Shown here piece after piece: positions 1-8,108 of a DNA stretch of 64,000 bases (the first letter of the stretch is position 1; every line of letters starts with the position of its first letter). The position numbers and the translations under genes were made by a program. Origin of the DNA: Sediminihabitans luteus (GTDB lineage Bacteria; Actinomycetota; Actinomycetes; Actinomycetales; Cellulomonadaceae); NCBI RefSeq assembly GCF_002797595.1, contig NZ_PGFE01000001.1, positions 992,001 to 1,056,000 on the forward strand. Direction: 5' to 3'. The notes beneath the pieces were generated by a model that worked only from the letters and a program-made list of their open reading frames with translations, made no database searches and was not told where the DNA came from.

Positions 1-334
1 ACAGCCGGGCGAGGTTGTAGGGCTCGTAGAACGTGGTCGAGGCGGTCGCGACGAGGCCGATGCGCCGGGTGTGGGCGGCGATCGTCGCGAGGGTCAGGAG
101 CGGCTCGGGCCCCTCGGCGGGGTTGTGGTCGACGCCGCTGTGGAGCACGGGTCCGTCGGCGAAGAACACGGCGTCGAGCTTGGCGGCCTCGGCCTTGCGG
201 GCCAGCTCGACGTAGTAGGTGGGGTCGTAGATGCGGGACGGGTCGGTCGACGGGTGCCGCCACGCGGCCTCGTGGTGACCGAGGTGGTACAGGAACAGGT
301 TGAGGCTCAGGGTGCGGGGACGGGGTGCGGGCAT
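1..334 (-). CDS. LLM-class flavin-dependent monooxygenase, 3' part missing
   Basis: The first 111 residues of a bacterial luciferase-like (NtaA/SnaA/DszA) monooxygenase; the rest lies beyond the window edge. The N-terminus reads MPAPRPRTLSLNLFLYHLGH and then has the family's ARKAEAAKLDAVFFADGP core, followed by the strand-turn around TLATIAAHTRRIGLVATAST. Family members use reduced FMN to oxidise sulfonates, sulfones or aminopolycarboxylates. The ATG has an AAAGG Shine-Dalgarno-like stretch about 9 bases upstream. It lies 46 bp after the ABC permease and is read in the same direction, so it is probably the last or a late gene of that operon and acts on the imported substrate. The actual substrate cannot be read from the sequence. 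Confidence 0.85.
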   Translation of the reverse strand, partial: MPAPRPRTLSLNLFLYHLGHHEAAWRHPSTDPSRIYDPTYYVELARKAEAAKLDAVFFADGPVLHSGVDHNPAEGPEPLLTLATIAAHTRRIGLVATASTTFYEPYNLARL

Positions 335-380
335 GGTCGTGCCTTTCGCGTGGTCGCGGGCGAGGGTCGGGTGGCGGGCG

Positions 381-1292
381 TCAGGCGGTGCGCCAGCGCG
401 AGAGCCGGCGCTCGACGGTCACCAGGAGCGTGTTGACGGCGACCCCGACGAGCGCGATCGTCAGGATCCCGGCGTACATCTCGGGGATCTGGAAGTTGAA
501 CTGCGTGTACGTGATGTAGAAGCCGAGGCCGGCCTTGGCGCCGACCATCTCGGCGGCGATGAGCACGAGGATCGACGCGGTCGCGGCCATGCGCACGCCC
601 GTGAAGACCGTGGGGACGGCCGCCGGGAGCACGACCTTGGTGAACAGCGCGACCCGGCCGAGGCCGAGCGAGCGCGCGCTGCGCACCAGGAGCGGGTCGA
701 CGGTGCGCACGCCCGTGATCGTGCTGAGCAGGATCGGGAACGAGCAGGCGTAGACGACGATCGCGATCTTCGACGTCTCCCCGATGCCGAGCACGAGGAT
801 GAACACGGGCAGCAGCGCGAGCGCCGCGGTGTTGCGCAGCACCTCGAGGAACGGGCTGAGGTACTGCGCGGCGCGGTCGTTCCAGCCGATGAGCACGCCC
901 GCGGGGATCGCGAAGGACACGGCGATCGCGAACCCGCTCACGGCGCGCACGAGGCTCGTGCCGACCTGCTCGGCGAGCGTGCCGTCGGCCACGAGGCCGC
1001 CGAACGTCGCGAGCACCGTGCTCAGGGGCGGCAGGAACACGGGGTCGACCCAGCCGAGGCGTGGCGCGAGCTCCCACAGGGCGAAGAACGCGACGAACGC
1101 GAGCGACGAGCGGAGCACCACGAGCCCCGTGCGCCGCGCGCGCCCGGAGCCGCCGCGCACCGCGAGCACGTTGCGGCGACCGAGCGTGGGCGGGTCGGCG
1201 AACGCGGGGGCGTCGACCCCGATCGCGTCCGTCGCCGGGTCGGTCCGGGGGCCGGCGGTCGGGCCGGCGTCACGGCTGATGGTCGTGGTCAT
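381..1292 (-). CDS. ABC transporter permease, sulfonate/nitrate/taurine type
   Basis: 303-residue inner-membrane permease of the SsuC/TauC/NrtB group. A roughly 55-residue polar N-terminus precedes about six hydrophobic segments. The EAA-type coupling loop lies in the second half, around the stretch [23 protein letters not shown] (residues about 210-235), which fits the G-x9-LP pattern that contacts the ATPase. The ATG overlaps the ATPase stop codon by four bases (ATGA), so the two are translationally coupled. Operon order is binding protein, ATPase, permease, monooxygenase. Family membership is clear; substrate is inferred only from the neighbouring flavin monooxygenase. Confidence 0.9.
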   Translation of the reverse strand: MTTTISRDAGPTAGPRTDPATDAIGVDAPAFADPPTLGRRNVLAVRGGSGRARRTGLVVLRSSLAFVAFFALWELAPRLGWVDPVFLPPLSTVLATFGGLVADGTLAEQVGTSLVRAVSGFAIAVSFAIPAGVLIGWNDRAAQYLSPFLEVLRNTAALALLPVFILVLGIGETSKIAIVVYACSFPILLSTITGVRTVDPLLVRSARSLGLGRVALFTKVVLPAAVPTVFTGVRMAATASILVLIAAEMVGAKAGLGFYITYTQFNFQIPEMYAGILTIALVGVAVNTLLVTVERRLSRWRTA

Positions 1293-2164
1293 GCCGCACC
1301 TCCGGTGCGCTCGGGCGTGCCGGCGGGGGCGTGCAGCGCCTCCCAGACGGTGTGCCGGTGGGCGACGAACCGGGGGTCCGTGCGCAGGTCGGTGCCGGCG
1401 AGCTCGTCGCCGCGGGGCAGGTCGACGTCGATCACGGTGCGGACCCTGCCGGGCCGCCCCGAGAGCACGACGACCCGTTGGCCCAGGTACACGGCCTCCT
1501 CGATGCCGTGCGTGATGAACACGATCGTCTTGCCCGTGGCCCGCCAGATGCGCAGCAGCTCGTCCTGGAGCTGCTCGCGCGTCTGCGCGTCGAGGGCCGC
1601 GAACGGCTCGTCCATGAGCAGCACCTCGGGGTCGAAGGCGAGCGCCCGGGCGATCGCGACGCGCTGCTTCATGCCGCCCGAGAGCTCGTGCGGGTAGCGG
1701 TCCTCGAACCCGGCAAGGCCGACGAGCTCGAGCTTCTCGCGGGCCACGCGCCGCCGTTCGGGCGCCGGCAGGCCGCGCGCCTCGAGCCCGAGCTCGACGT
1801 TGCGCTGCGCGCTGCGCCACGGCAGCAGCGCGTACTGCTGGAACACGATCCCGCGGTCGAGGCCGGGCCCCGTGACCTCGCGCCCGTCGACGAGGATCCG
1901 GCCGGACGTCGGGGTGGACAGCCCCGCGACGAGGTCGAGCAGCGTCGACTTGCCGCAGCCGGAGGGCCCGACGACGGTCACGAGCTCGCCCGCGGCGACG
2001 TCGAGCGAGAGGTCGTCGACCGCGACGAGGGTCGAGGGTGCGCGGCGCCGGTCGCCGCGCACCGTGAACTCCTTGCGCACGTGCTCGAACCGGAGCCGGG
2101 CGGGCGCGCCCGCGTCCGGGGCGAGGACGTCGGTGGCGGACGCCGCCGCCGCGGTGAGCGTCAC
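1289..2164 (-). CDS. ABC transporter ATPase, sulfonate/nitrate/taurine type
   Basis: 291-residue ATPase of the SsuB/TauB/NrtD group. It shows Walker [11 protein letters not shown]-loop [12 protein letters not shown], signature LSGGMKQR, Walker [13 protein letters not shown] and switch His in FITHGIEEA. The GTG start is chosen because GAGGAGG lies just upstream and because it overlaps the stop of the binding-protein gene as GTGA. About 35 extra N-terminal residues precede the first beta-strand. It energises uptake through the downstream permease. No odd features were seen. Confidence 0.92.
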   Translation of the reverse strand: MTLTAAAASATDVLAPDAGAPARLRFEHVRKEFTVRGDRRRAPSTLVAVDDLSLDVAAGELVTVVGPSGCGKSTLLDLVAGLSTPTSGRILVDGREVTGPGLDRGIVFQQYALLPWRSAQRNVELGLEARGLPAPERRRVAREKLELVGLAGFEDRYPHELSGGMKQRVAIARALAFDPEVLLMDEPFAALDAQTREQLQDELLRIWRATGKTIVFITHGIEEAVYLGQRVVVLSGRPGRVRTVIDVDLPRGDELAGTDLRTDPRFVAHRHTVWEALHAPAGTPERTGGAA

Positions 2165-3324
2165 GAGGTCACCTCCTCGCCGTCCGGGCCCGCGTCCGGG
2201 GCGTACGTGCCGTTGGCGTACGGGTTGTACTCGTTGGTGTAGAGGTCGGGGACGTCGAGCGACCCGGGCTCGATCTGGCCGTCGTCCTCGAGCCACTCGA
2301 CCCAGCGGGAGATCTCGTCCTCCTGGATGACCCCGCCGGGGGTCGGGATCGACGTGGACTTCCAGTACTTGACGAGGTCGGTCGTCTCGCCGCGGTCGCG
2401 CTCCTCGAGGATCGACACGTAGCGCTCGCGGACCTCCTCGGGCGGCGAGGTCTGGGCCCAGCGGATCGCGCGGGCGGTGCCCTGCACGAAGTCCGCGACG
2501 GCGTCCTCGTTCCGGGCGATGAAGTCGTCGCGGAAGATGATCGAGCCGTACCCGAACTCGCCGTAGAGGTCGGCCTCGCCGAACAGCGCGGTCAGGCCGC
2601 CGCGCTCGAGCGCGGTGTCCTGGAGCACGCCGCCCAGGCTCACGGCGTCGACCTGGCCCTCGCGCAGCACCTGCTCGGCGTTGACGGGCGGGATGACGAC
2701 GAGCTCGACCTCGTCGATCTCGTCCCGGCTCAGCCCCTCGTGCGCGAGCCAGTCGCGCAGGACCGTCTCGGACTGCGCGCCGAGCGTATTGACGCCGACC
2801 TTCTTGCCGATCAGGTCGCGGGCGCCCGTGACGCCGCTGCCCTCGAGCGCGTAGAAGTGGCTCGCGGTGAGGTCGTCCGCGCCGTAGTAGGTGATGACGG
2901 ACGTGACGCCGGCGCCGGTCGAGGCGAGCTTGGCGATCGCGCCGTTGAACGCGTTGCCGTAGTCGGTCTCGCCCGTGACGGCCGCCTGGATCGACGCGGG
3001 GCCGCCGGTGACGTCGCCGACCCACTCGAGCTCGACGTCCTCGAAGTAGCCGAGGTCCTCGGCGAGCTCGGGGTAGCCGACGCTCGCGACGGCGCCCTGG
3101 TAGCGCAGCACGGTCGTGCCGTCGTCGCGGGTGGTCGCGCTCGACGCGGAGCAGGCAGTCAGGGCGAGGACGAGGACGCCGGCGGATGCCGGGAGCGTGA
3201 GCGCGCGCCGTCGGGCGAGGGCCCGGGTCGCGCTCGGGGTGGTCGTGCGGGGCGTGCGCCCGGTGGTGCTGGGTGCGTGCTGGGTGGTGCCGGGTGCGTG
3301 CTGGGTACGGATCTGGTGCGTCAT
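2161..3324 (-). CDS. ABC transporter substrate-binding lipoprotein, SsuA/TauA-like
   Basis: 387-residue lipoprotein. A long Thr/His-rich N-terminus is followed by a twin-Arg-containing hydrophobic signal and the lipobox LTAC, after which the mature protein begins [11 protein letters not shown]. The body has the NMT1/SsuA-like fold signature: [23 protein letters not shown], then [20 protein letters not shown], then the [14 protein letters not shown] hinge strand. The ATG at 3324 is preferred over an in-frame start 17 codons upstream because GGGAG sits at the right distance. It is first in the importer operon, behind the palindrome/promoter at 3415-3444. Ligand is unknown; aliphatic sulfonates are the best guess from the monooxygenase partner. 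Confidence 0.88.
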   Translation of the reverse strand: MTHQIRTQHAPGTTQHAPSTTGRTPRTTTPSATRALARRRALTLPASAGVLVLALTACSASSATTRDDGTTVLRYQGAVASVGYPELAEDLGYFEDVELEWVGDVTGGPASIQAAVTGETDYGNAFNGAIAKLASTGAGVTSVITYYGADDLTASHFYALEGSGVTGARDLIGKKVGVNTLGAQSETVLRDWLAHEGLSRDEIDEVELVVIPPVNAEQVLREGQVDAVSLGGVLQDTALERGGLTALFGEADLYGEFGYGSIIFRDDFIARNEDAVADFVQGTARAIRWAQTSPPEEVRERYVSILEERDRGETTDLVKYWKSTSIPTPGGVIQEDEISRWVEWLEDDGQIEPGSLDVPDLYTNEYNPYANGTYAPDAGPDGEEVTS

Positions 3325-3414
3325 GGTGTCTCCCGGGGTGGTGGCGGTGGGGCGGCGGTGCGGGCGGGGCGACACGAGGAGCGGTGGCGGGTGGGGTGCG
3401 TGGTCATGCGGACG

Positions 3415-3444
3415 ACGGTAGTGAACTTGAGTCTTTTGCTCAAG
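3415..3444 (-). promoter_or_regulatory. Promoter with overlapping palindromic operator for the importer operon
   Basis: On the minus strand there is TTGAGC (3443-3438), a 17-base spacer and TACCGT (3420-3415), a good -35/-10 pair. The -35 lies inside a perfect inverted repeat CTTGAG-N7-CTCAAG (3426-3444). A palindrome covering the -35 is the usual position for a repressor. The neighbouring Rrf2-type gene is the obvious candidate, which is inference. Confidence 0.55.
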
Positions 3445-3489
3445 AAGGGGTCACGATGCGAGAACGTGTAACGCGATGCCCTCCCGGGC

Positions 3490-3993
3490 TCAGCCGTCCT
3501 GCCGGCGTCCCACCCACGTCGCGCGACCGTTGGGCCGCGTCGCCCACGCGTCGTCGTCGGCGAGGAACGTCGCGGCGGGCTCGGGCAGGGCCGAGCGGGC
3601 GACGTCCTCGAGCGTGACCACGTCGAGCACCGAGCGCATCGACGCGCGCAGCGCGACCCAGACGTCGCGCACCGCGGTCGCGCGGCCGCCGTAGTCGACC
3701 TCCTCGACGTGCGTGCCCCCGACGGTCGCGAGCGGTCCGTCGATCGCGCGGATCACGTCGGCCACGACGATCTCGCGCGCGGGCGACGCGAGGCGCGTGC
3801 CGCCGTCCGCCCCCCGCCGGCTCTCGACGATCCCCGCCTGCTTGAGCGCGTTGAGGATCCCGAGCACGTACGCGACGGGCACGTCCTGCGCGGCCGAGAG
3901 GTCGTCCGCCTTGACGAACGCCTCCGGGCGGTCGCGGCCGGCGAGCTCGACGCACAGCCGCACCGCGTAGTCCACCTTCGCCGTGATGCGCAC
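3490..3993 (-). CDS. Rrf2-family transcriptional regulator
   Basis: 167 residues. The N-terminus RITAKVDYAVRLCVELAG, the winged-helix stretch AAQDVPVAYVLGILNALKQAG and the wing ESRRGADGGTRLA are typical of Rrf2 proteins. It has a single Cys (in the first helix) and lacks the three-Cys cluster of IscR/NsrR, so it is probably not an Fe-S sensor; cluster-free members such as CymR act in sulfur metabolism. The start at the GTG giving RITAKVDY matches the family N-terminus; an upstream in-frame GTG would add five residues. It lies directly upstream of, and is read toward, the importer operon, whose promoter carries a palindrome. Control of that operon is inferred from position. Confidence 0.85.
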   Translation of the reverse strand: MRITAKVDYAVRLCVELAGRDRPEAFVKADDLSAAQDVPVAYVLGILNALKQAGIVESRRGADGGTRLASPAREIVVADVIRAIDGPLATVGGTHVEEVDYGGRATAVRDVWVALRASMRSVLDVVTLEDVARSALPEPAATFLADDDAWATRPNGRATWVGRRQDG

Positions 3994-4028
3994 GCCCCAG
4001 TCTCTCACCGGCACGTCGCGGGCGACCC

Positions 4029-5048
4029 CTACCGCGTGCGCGGGCGCAGCCGCACGTCGGGCAGCGCGGGCGCGGGCAGCGGCGGCCCGGCGTACCCGTC
4101 GACGCGACCGAACCGCGCGCCCTCGGCGTGGCCCGGCGCCGCGCCGTCCGCCCCCGGCTCGAGCTGCACCTGCCAGTCGGCGCGCGCCCGGGCGACGTCC
4201 TCGTGGCTGCGCCCCACGAAGTTCCACCACATGACGATCTCCTCGTCGAACGGCTCGCCGCCGATCAGCACGGCCCGCACCGGGCCCGCGGTCGACGCGG
4301 TCACGCGCAGCTCGTCGCGCCCCGGCCCGACGTACCCGAGGGCGGACGGCGGCACGACCTCGCCCTCGAGCGTGGCCTCGCCGTGGTCGACGAGCAGCGC
4401 GTGCTCGTGCACGGGGTCGACGTCGAGCCGGACGTCGCTGCCCGGGTCGAGGTCGACCTGCGCGGCCACGAGCGGGGTGTGGGTCGTCGCGGGCGAGACC
4501 ATCCAGCGCCCGCCGAGCCCCACGCGGCCCATGATGACCTGGACGCGCGCACCGAACGCGAACACGTCGGGCAGGTTGCCGTGGTGCTCGAACGACGGCC
4601 GGTCCCCGAGCGCCGAGGCCGGCAGCGCCGTCCACAGCTGGACGCCGTGCAGCACGGGCCCGTGCGACCGGGGCGACTCCTCGGAGTGCGAGATGCCGCG
4701 ACCCGCGGTCATGAGGTTGAGCTCGCGCGGGCGCACGCGCTGCTCGCTGCCGAGCGAGTCGCGGTGCATCACCTCGCCCTCGAACAGCCACGTCACGGTC
4801 TGCAGCCCGGTGTGCGGGTGCGGGGGCACCTGCATCCCGGCGCTGCGCGAGACGTCGTCGGGCCCGTAGTGGTCGCAGAAGCACCAGGCCCCCACGAGCG
4901 AGCGCGCCCGCTGGGGGATCGTGCGGCGCACGGTCATGGCGCGCGGGCCGCCGAGGGGCACGTCGCGCGACGTCAGCACCTCGACCTGCGCGCCCTGGCT
5001 CCCGGCGCCGCACAGCTGTTCCTGGGGGCGGGTCTCGAGGTTGCTCAT
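4029..5048 (-). CDS. Pirin family protein
   Basis: 339-residue bicupin. The first cupin carries the pirin metal-site motif HPHTGLQTVTWLFEGEVMHRDSLG and the downstream HSEESPRSHGPVLHGVQLW; the C-terminal part has the pirin_C sequence LLVDHGEATLEGEVV and ends with GEPFDEEIVMWWNFVGRSHEDV. Pirins are metal-binding cytosolic proteins, some with quercetin dioxygenase activity; a substrate cannot be assigned. The ATG begins MSNLETRPQ. It stands 35 bp from the Rrf2 gene in the same direction but encodes an unrelated function, so co-transcription is uncertain. Confidence 0.9.
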   Translation of the reverse strand: MSNLETRPQEQLCGAGSQGAQVEVLTSRDVPLGGPRAMTVRRTIPQRARSLVGAWCFCDHYGPDDVSRSAGMQVPPHPHTGLQTVTWLFEGEVMHRDSLGSEQRVRPRELNLMTAGRGISHSEESPRSHGPVLHGVQLWTALPASALGDRPSFEHHGNLPDVFAFGARVQVIMGRVGLGGRWMVSPATTHTPLVAAQVDLDPGSDVRLDVDPVHEHALLVDHGEATLEGEVVPPSALGYVGPGRDELRVTASTAGPVRAVLIGGEPFDEEIVMWWNFVGRSHEDVARARADWQVQLEPGADGAAPGHAEGARFGRVDGYAGPPLPAPALPDVRLRPRTR

Positions 5049-5129
5049 GGTGCGAGCGTAAGGAGCCTCGGGCGCGGGCGCGACGTCCTGTGGACGGCGG
5101 GCGGCGACGGCGGGGCCGATCCACACCCT

Positions 5130-5173
5130 CAGCGGGGCTCCGCGGCGTCGTTCCTGGCCGCGGAGCCCCGCTG
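5130..5173. other. Perfect 17-bp-stem hairpin in intergenic region
   Basis: CAGCGGGGCTCCGCGGC (5130-5146) is the exact reverse complement of 5157-5173, with a 10-base loop. It lies upstream of the pirin gene and far from any stop codon, and it has no T tract. It may be a terminator for readthrough from the minus strand, a small RNA, or a protein-bound cruciform. Confidence 0.6.
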
Positions 5174-5264
5174 TCGACCCCGTGCCCCGCGTCACCCGTC
5201 CGCCTCCCCAGGGACGCGGACGGTCGGGGCGCCGCGGTGACGTCGCGGCGTGGTGCGGTCTCGA

Positions 5265-5289
5265 CGTCAGGGGTCCTGGGACCCTGACG
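5265..5289. other. Second intergenic hairpin
   Basis: CGTCA-G-GGGTCC-TG-GGACCC-TGACG: an 11-bp stem with one bulged G. It sits about 90 bp from the 17-bp-stem hairpin in the same gene-free stretch and has no open reading frame around it that I would support. Confidence 0.45.
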
Positions 5290-5542
5290 CGTCGACCGAC
5301 GCCCTCTCGTGGTCGAGGTTCCGGGTCCGGCGGGACCTGCGCCGTCACGCGCAGCCCTCGGCGTGCCGAGGATGTCGAGCCGTTCTCCGGTGTGGTCGGC
5401 AGCGACGCGGGTCGCGGGCGACGGCTCGTCGTCCACCGTCGGGTCCGCGGCATCGTCGCCGCCGTGGTCGTGTCTAGTACGTGGATGTGACGTGCGCAAC
5501 AGCACGACGGCGATCCGGCGGGCCCCCAGGAAACGCACAGCG

Positions 5543-5820
5543 TCGTCCACAACCGGAGCCGCATGCTCCCGGAATCACCCACAACCCTGTGGACAAAATC
5601 TGTGGACAGCCCTGCCCAGTCCGTGGACGCCCGACGGGCCTCACCCCGCGGACACCGCGCGTTCACCCCGAGATCCGCGCCACACTCCCGCCGGACCCCC
5701 GTCAGGACGCGGCTGCGAGGCCCTGACCTGCACGGACGAGGTTGCCCACAGATTCGTCCACAGGCAGAGCCGTGCAGGCATCCCGCCCTTCACAGGGCTG
5801 TGGATAACAGGTGTGGACGG
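5543..5820. other. Cluster of DnaA-box-like 9-mers
   Basis: A 278-bp gene-free stretch holds one exact TTATCCACA (minus strand, 5799-5807), one exact TTGTCCACA (minus, 5588-5596), and near matches TCGTCCACA (plus, 5543-5551 and 5754-5762), CTGTCCACA (minus, 5601-5609), TTGCCCACA (plus, 5742-5750), CCGTCCACA (minus, 5812-5820) and the weaker TCACCCACA (plus, 5575-5583). Pairs start 12 or 13 bp apart. No dnaA or dnaN gene flanks it, so it is probably not oriC; a DnaA titration or regulatory site is possible. The rest of 5049-5821 holds two hairpins and no supportable gene. Confidence 0.55.
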
Positions 5821-5821
5821 A

Positions 5822-6811
5822 TTAGCCCCAGAGGCGCCCGTGCGACTCGTCCGCACCCCGCGCACGCAGGCCGGGGACCGGCGTGAGGAACCCGCCGTCG
5901 TCCACCACCGCACCCCCGACGCGCCGCTGCAGCGACTCCGCGAGCCGGGCCGCCGCCGCGCGCATGCGCGCCCGCGCGATCAGGTGCGTGCCCGACGGGT
6001 CCTCCAGGTCGAGCTCGTAGCCGTCCGTCGGGCGCCACGCGACCGCGTACGCGAACGGCCCGTAGTCACGCCAGTCGAGCGCCGCCAAGGCGTTCGGCAC
6101 CGAGTCGACGCGCTGCATCGTCAGGTGCAGCGACCCGTCGTACGCCGACTCCCCCACGAGCGACGCGTACGCCGCGCCCCGCGCGTCGGTGCCCTCCGAG
6201 ACGATGCGCGCGCCCGTGACCGCCTTGCGCAGCAGCGGCAGCATCTCGCCCGAGGTCAGCACCAGCGGCCCGTAGACTGTGAGGTCGACCGCGCCCTGCG
6301 GGTCCGGCCGCAGCACCGCGCGCGTGTCGGGCAGCACCGCGCCGCCGACGACCCGTGCGACCGCGACCGCCCAGCGCAGCACCTGCAGCTCGGCGCCCAC
6401 CGGATGACCGGCCGGGAACGCCCGGGCGATGCCGTCCCGGTCGGGCCCGCCCTGCGCGGGCGCCCCGCGCTCGACCGTCGCCTCGGCGTGCAGCACCCAC
6501 GTGTCGGTCGGCACCTCGAAGCCCGCGACCCGCCCCGCCTCGGTCGCGAACGGCCCTACGACCGTCCAGCCCGGGGTCAGCGCGAGCTCGCCCGGCTCGG
6601 CCGCGACCTGCACCGAGAGCCCACGAAACCGCGCCCCCGTCGACCGCGGCGCGCGACGTCCGGCCTCCTCCGCGCTCACCGGCTCGCGCGACCACGTCGC
6701 GTCGGGGAACCAGGCCCGGGCGAAGCCGTCGAGCGGCGTGGCGCCGGCCGGGACCACCAGGACGTGGTCGTGCGCGTACGCGGCCGGGAGGCCGCCTGAG
6801 ATCTCCACCAT
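5822..6811 (-). CDS. Hypothetical protein, unrecognised
   Basis: 329 residues beginning MVEISGGLPAAYAHDH. There is no signal peptide or membrane segment. The composition is even alpha/beta, with hydrophobic strands such as DTWVLHAEATVERG, AVDLTVYGPLVLTSGE and FAYAVAWRPTDGYELDL and a basic helix (RARMRAAAARLAESLQRR) near the C-terminus. Codon use is like its neighbours and the frame is long and uninterrupted, so it is surely a gene. I do not recognise a family. The stop lies at the edge of the DnaA-box-like cluster, and the gene is followed by no clear terminator. It is probably cytosolic. Confidence 0.75.
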   Translation of the reverse strand: MVEISGGLPAAYAHDHVLVVPAGATPLDGFARAWFPDATWSREPVSAEEAGRRAPRSTGARFRGLSVQVAAEPGELALTPGWTVVGPFATEAGRVAGFEVPTDTWVLHAEATVERGAPAQGGPDRDGIARAFPAGHPVGAELQVLRWAVAVARVVGGAVLPDTRAVLRPDPQGAVDLTVYGPLVLTSGEMLPLLRKAVTGARIVSEGTDARGAAYASLVGESAYDGSLHLTMQRVDSVPNALAALDWRDYGPFAYAVAWRPTDGYELDLEDPSGTHLIARARMRAAAARLAESLQRRVGGAVVDDGGFLTPVPGLRARGADESHGRLWG

Positions 6812-6885
6812 GGCGGGACCGTAGACCCGCCAGGATTCCGCCGTGTTTCGCGCAGGCTACGGGGACGTTCGCGCAGGTGAGGGGG

Positions 6886-7410
6886 TCAGCGGGCCCCGAC
6901 GTCGTGGAGGTGGTGCACCACGTCGTGGGCGAAGTACTGCCCGAGCGTGCGCACCGTGAACCGCGAGCCGTTGGACCGCAGGCCCGGGCGCTCCCACTGG
7001 TCCGGCACGACCGCGTCGAAGCGCCCGGCGACCCGGTCGGCCGCGATCTCGAGCTCGCGCGCGACGACCGCAGGCTCCTGCGAGGCGTAGTCGTCCGCGA
7101 GCGCCGTGGCGTCCTGGTCCCAGTTCGCGAACTCGGGCGCGTCCCCCTCGACCATCGACGCGAGCCGCACGTCGAACACCCCGAAGACGTCGCGCACGTG
7201 CGCGCCGTACTCGAGCGCCGACCAGACGTCGGGCGCCGGGCGGTCGCGCGCGTCCGGGCGGGCGAGCACCTCGACGTAGCGCGGCACGACCGCGCGCACG
7301 AGCGCGCCGACCGCGTCGGGCGTGACCGACGACGCCTCGAAGCCGCACTCGGGGCAGGGGCGCTCGAGGACCCAGGTCCAGTCCTTGGTGTCGGGCGTGA
7401 TCTCCGTCAT
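6886..7410 (-). CDS. DinB-like / maleylpyruvate isomerase-like protein
   Basis: 174 residues. The four-helix DinB superfamily pattern is visible: a first His in the helix WSALEYGAHVRDVFGVFD and a second His-rich helix LGQYFAHDVVHHLHDVG at the C-terminus, which together would hold a divalent metal. Two Cys in the N-terminal CPECGFEAS could form a partial zinc site. Actinobacterial relatives include mycothiol-dependent enzymes and nuclease-free DinB proteins; the reaction cannot be assigned. Starts MTEITPDTKDW, 75 bp from the downstream unknown gene. Confidence 0.7.
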   Translation of the reverse strand: MTEITPDTKDWTWVLERPCPECGFEASSVTPDAVGALVRAVVPRYVEVLARPDARDRPAPDVWSALEYGAHVRDVFGVFDVRLASMVEGDAPEFANWDQDATALADDYASQEPAVVARELEIAADRVAGRFDAVVPDQWERPGLRSNGSRFTVRTLGQYFAHDVVHHLHDVGAR

Positions 7411-7505
7411 GGCCCGCAGCGTACCCGCGCGCCCCGACGCCGCGGGGACGCGCGACCGCCCGCGGGGATGCAGGCGATCTGACGACGCGTGCCTAGTATG
7501 TCAGC

Positions 7506-8108
7506 ATGCCCAAGATCATCGGTGGATCCCTGCACGAGCATCGCGAGCAGACCCGGCAGAAGCTCTTCTCGGCCCTGTCGACGCTCATGATGGAGCGCGG
7601 GTTCGACGCGATCTCCCTCGCGGACATCGCCGCCGCCGCCGGGGTGGGGCGCACCGCCGTCTACAACCACTTCGCCGACAAGGAAGCCCTCCTGCTCGGG
7701 TTCATCACGCACGAGACCGAGCAGTACGTGGGCACGCTCGAGCGCGCGCTCGCCGACGTCGACGACCCCGTCGAGCAGCTGCGCACCTACATCCGCCAGC
7801 AGGCCCAGCTCACCCGCATCTTCCACCTCGCCCCCGGCCCGGACCTGCGCACCGTGCTGTCGCGCTCCACCCGCGCCCGCCTGCGCGAGCACGCCGTGAT
7901 CGTCGAGGCGATCCTGCGCCGCATCATCACTGCGGGCGTCGAGCTCGGCGAGTTCCCCCGCCAGGACGTCGAGATCACCGTCAACCTCGTCAACGCGTGC
8001 CTCTCCGGTCGGCTGATCCCCGAGGAGACCGACGCTCGCGAGCGCGCCGTGAGCGCGACCGAGTCGTTCGTGCTGCGCGCCGTCGGCGCCGCCGTGCCCG
8101 CCGCGTGA
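7506..8108 (+). CDS. TetR/AcrR-family repressor
   Basis: 200 residues. N-terminal helix-turn-helix: MMERGFDAISLADIAAAAGVGRTAVYNHFADKEALL fits TetR closely (residues about 28-62). The C-terminal ligand domain is divergent. The stop overlaps the GTG of the MFS gene (GTGA), so repressor and exporter are co-translated, suggesting an autoregulated efflux operon. The start codon lies only 6 bases after TAGTAT (7494-7499), a -10-like element, which would make the transcript nearly leaderless. A short inverted repeat CTGAC/GTCAG (7479-7504) spans this element and could be the operator; that is weak evidence. Confidence 0.88.
   Translation: MPKIIGGSLHEHREQTRQKLFSALSTLMMERGFDAISLADIAAAAGVGRTAVYNHFADKEALLLGFITHETEQYVGTLERALADVDDPVEQLRTYIRQQAQLTRIFHLAPGPDLRTVLSRSTRARLREHAVIVEAILRRIITAGVELGEFPRQDVEITVNLVNACLSGRLIPEETDARERAVSATESFVLRAVGAAVPAA

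Noticed and set aside
300-1697. Long plus-strand open frames over the ABC importer genes
   Set aside because: Arg/Gly/Ala-rich shadow translations of real minus-strand genes, as expected in very GC-rich DNA. The same applies to many long antisense frames across the window.
5543-5820. Chromosomal origin of replication
   Set aside because: Neither dnaA nor dnaN is nearby and there is no long AT-rich unwinding element; reported only as a DnaA-box-like cluster.
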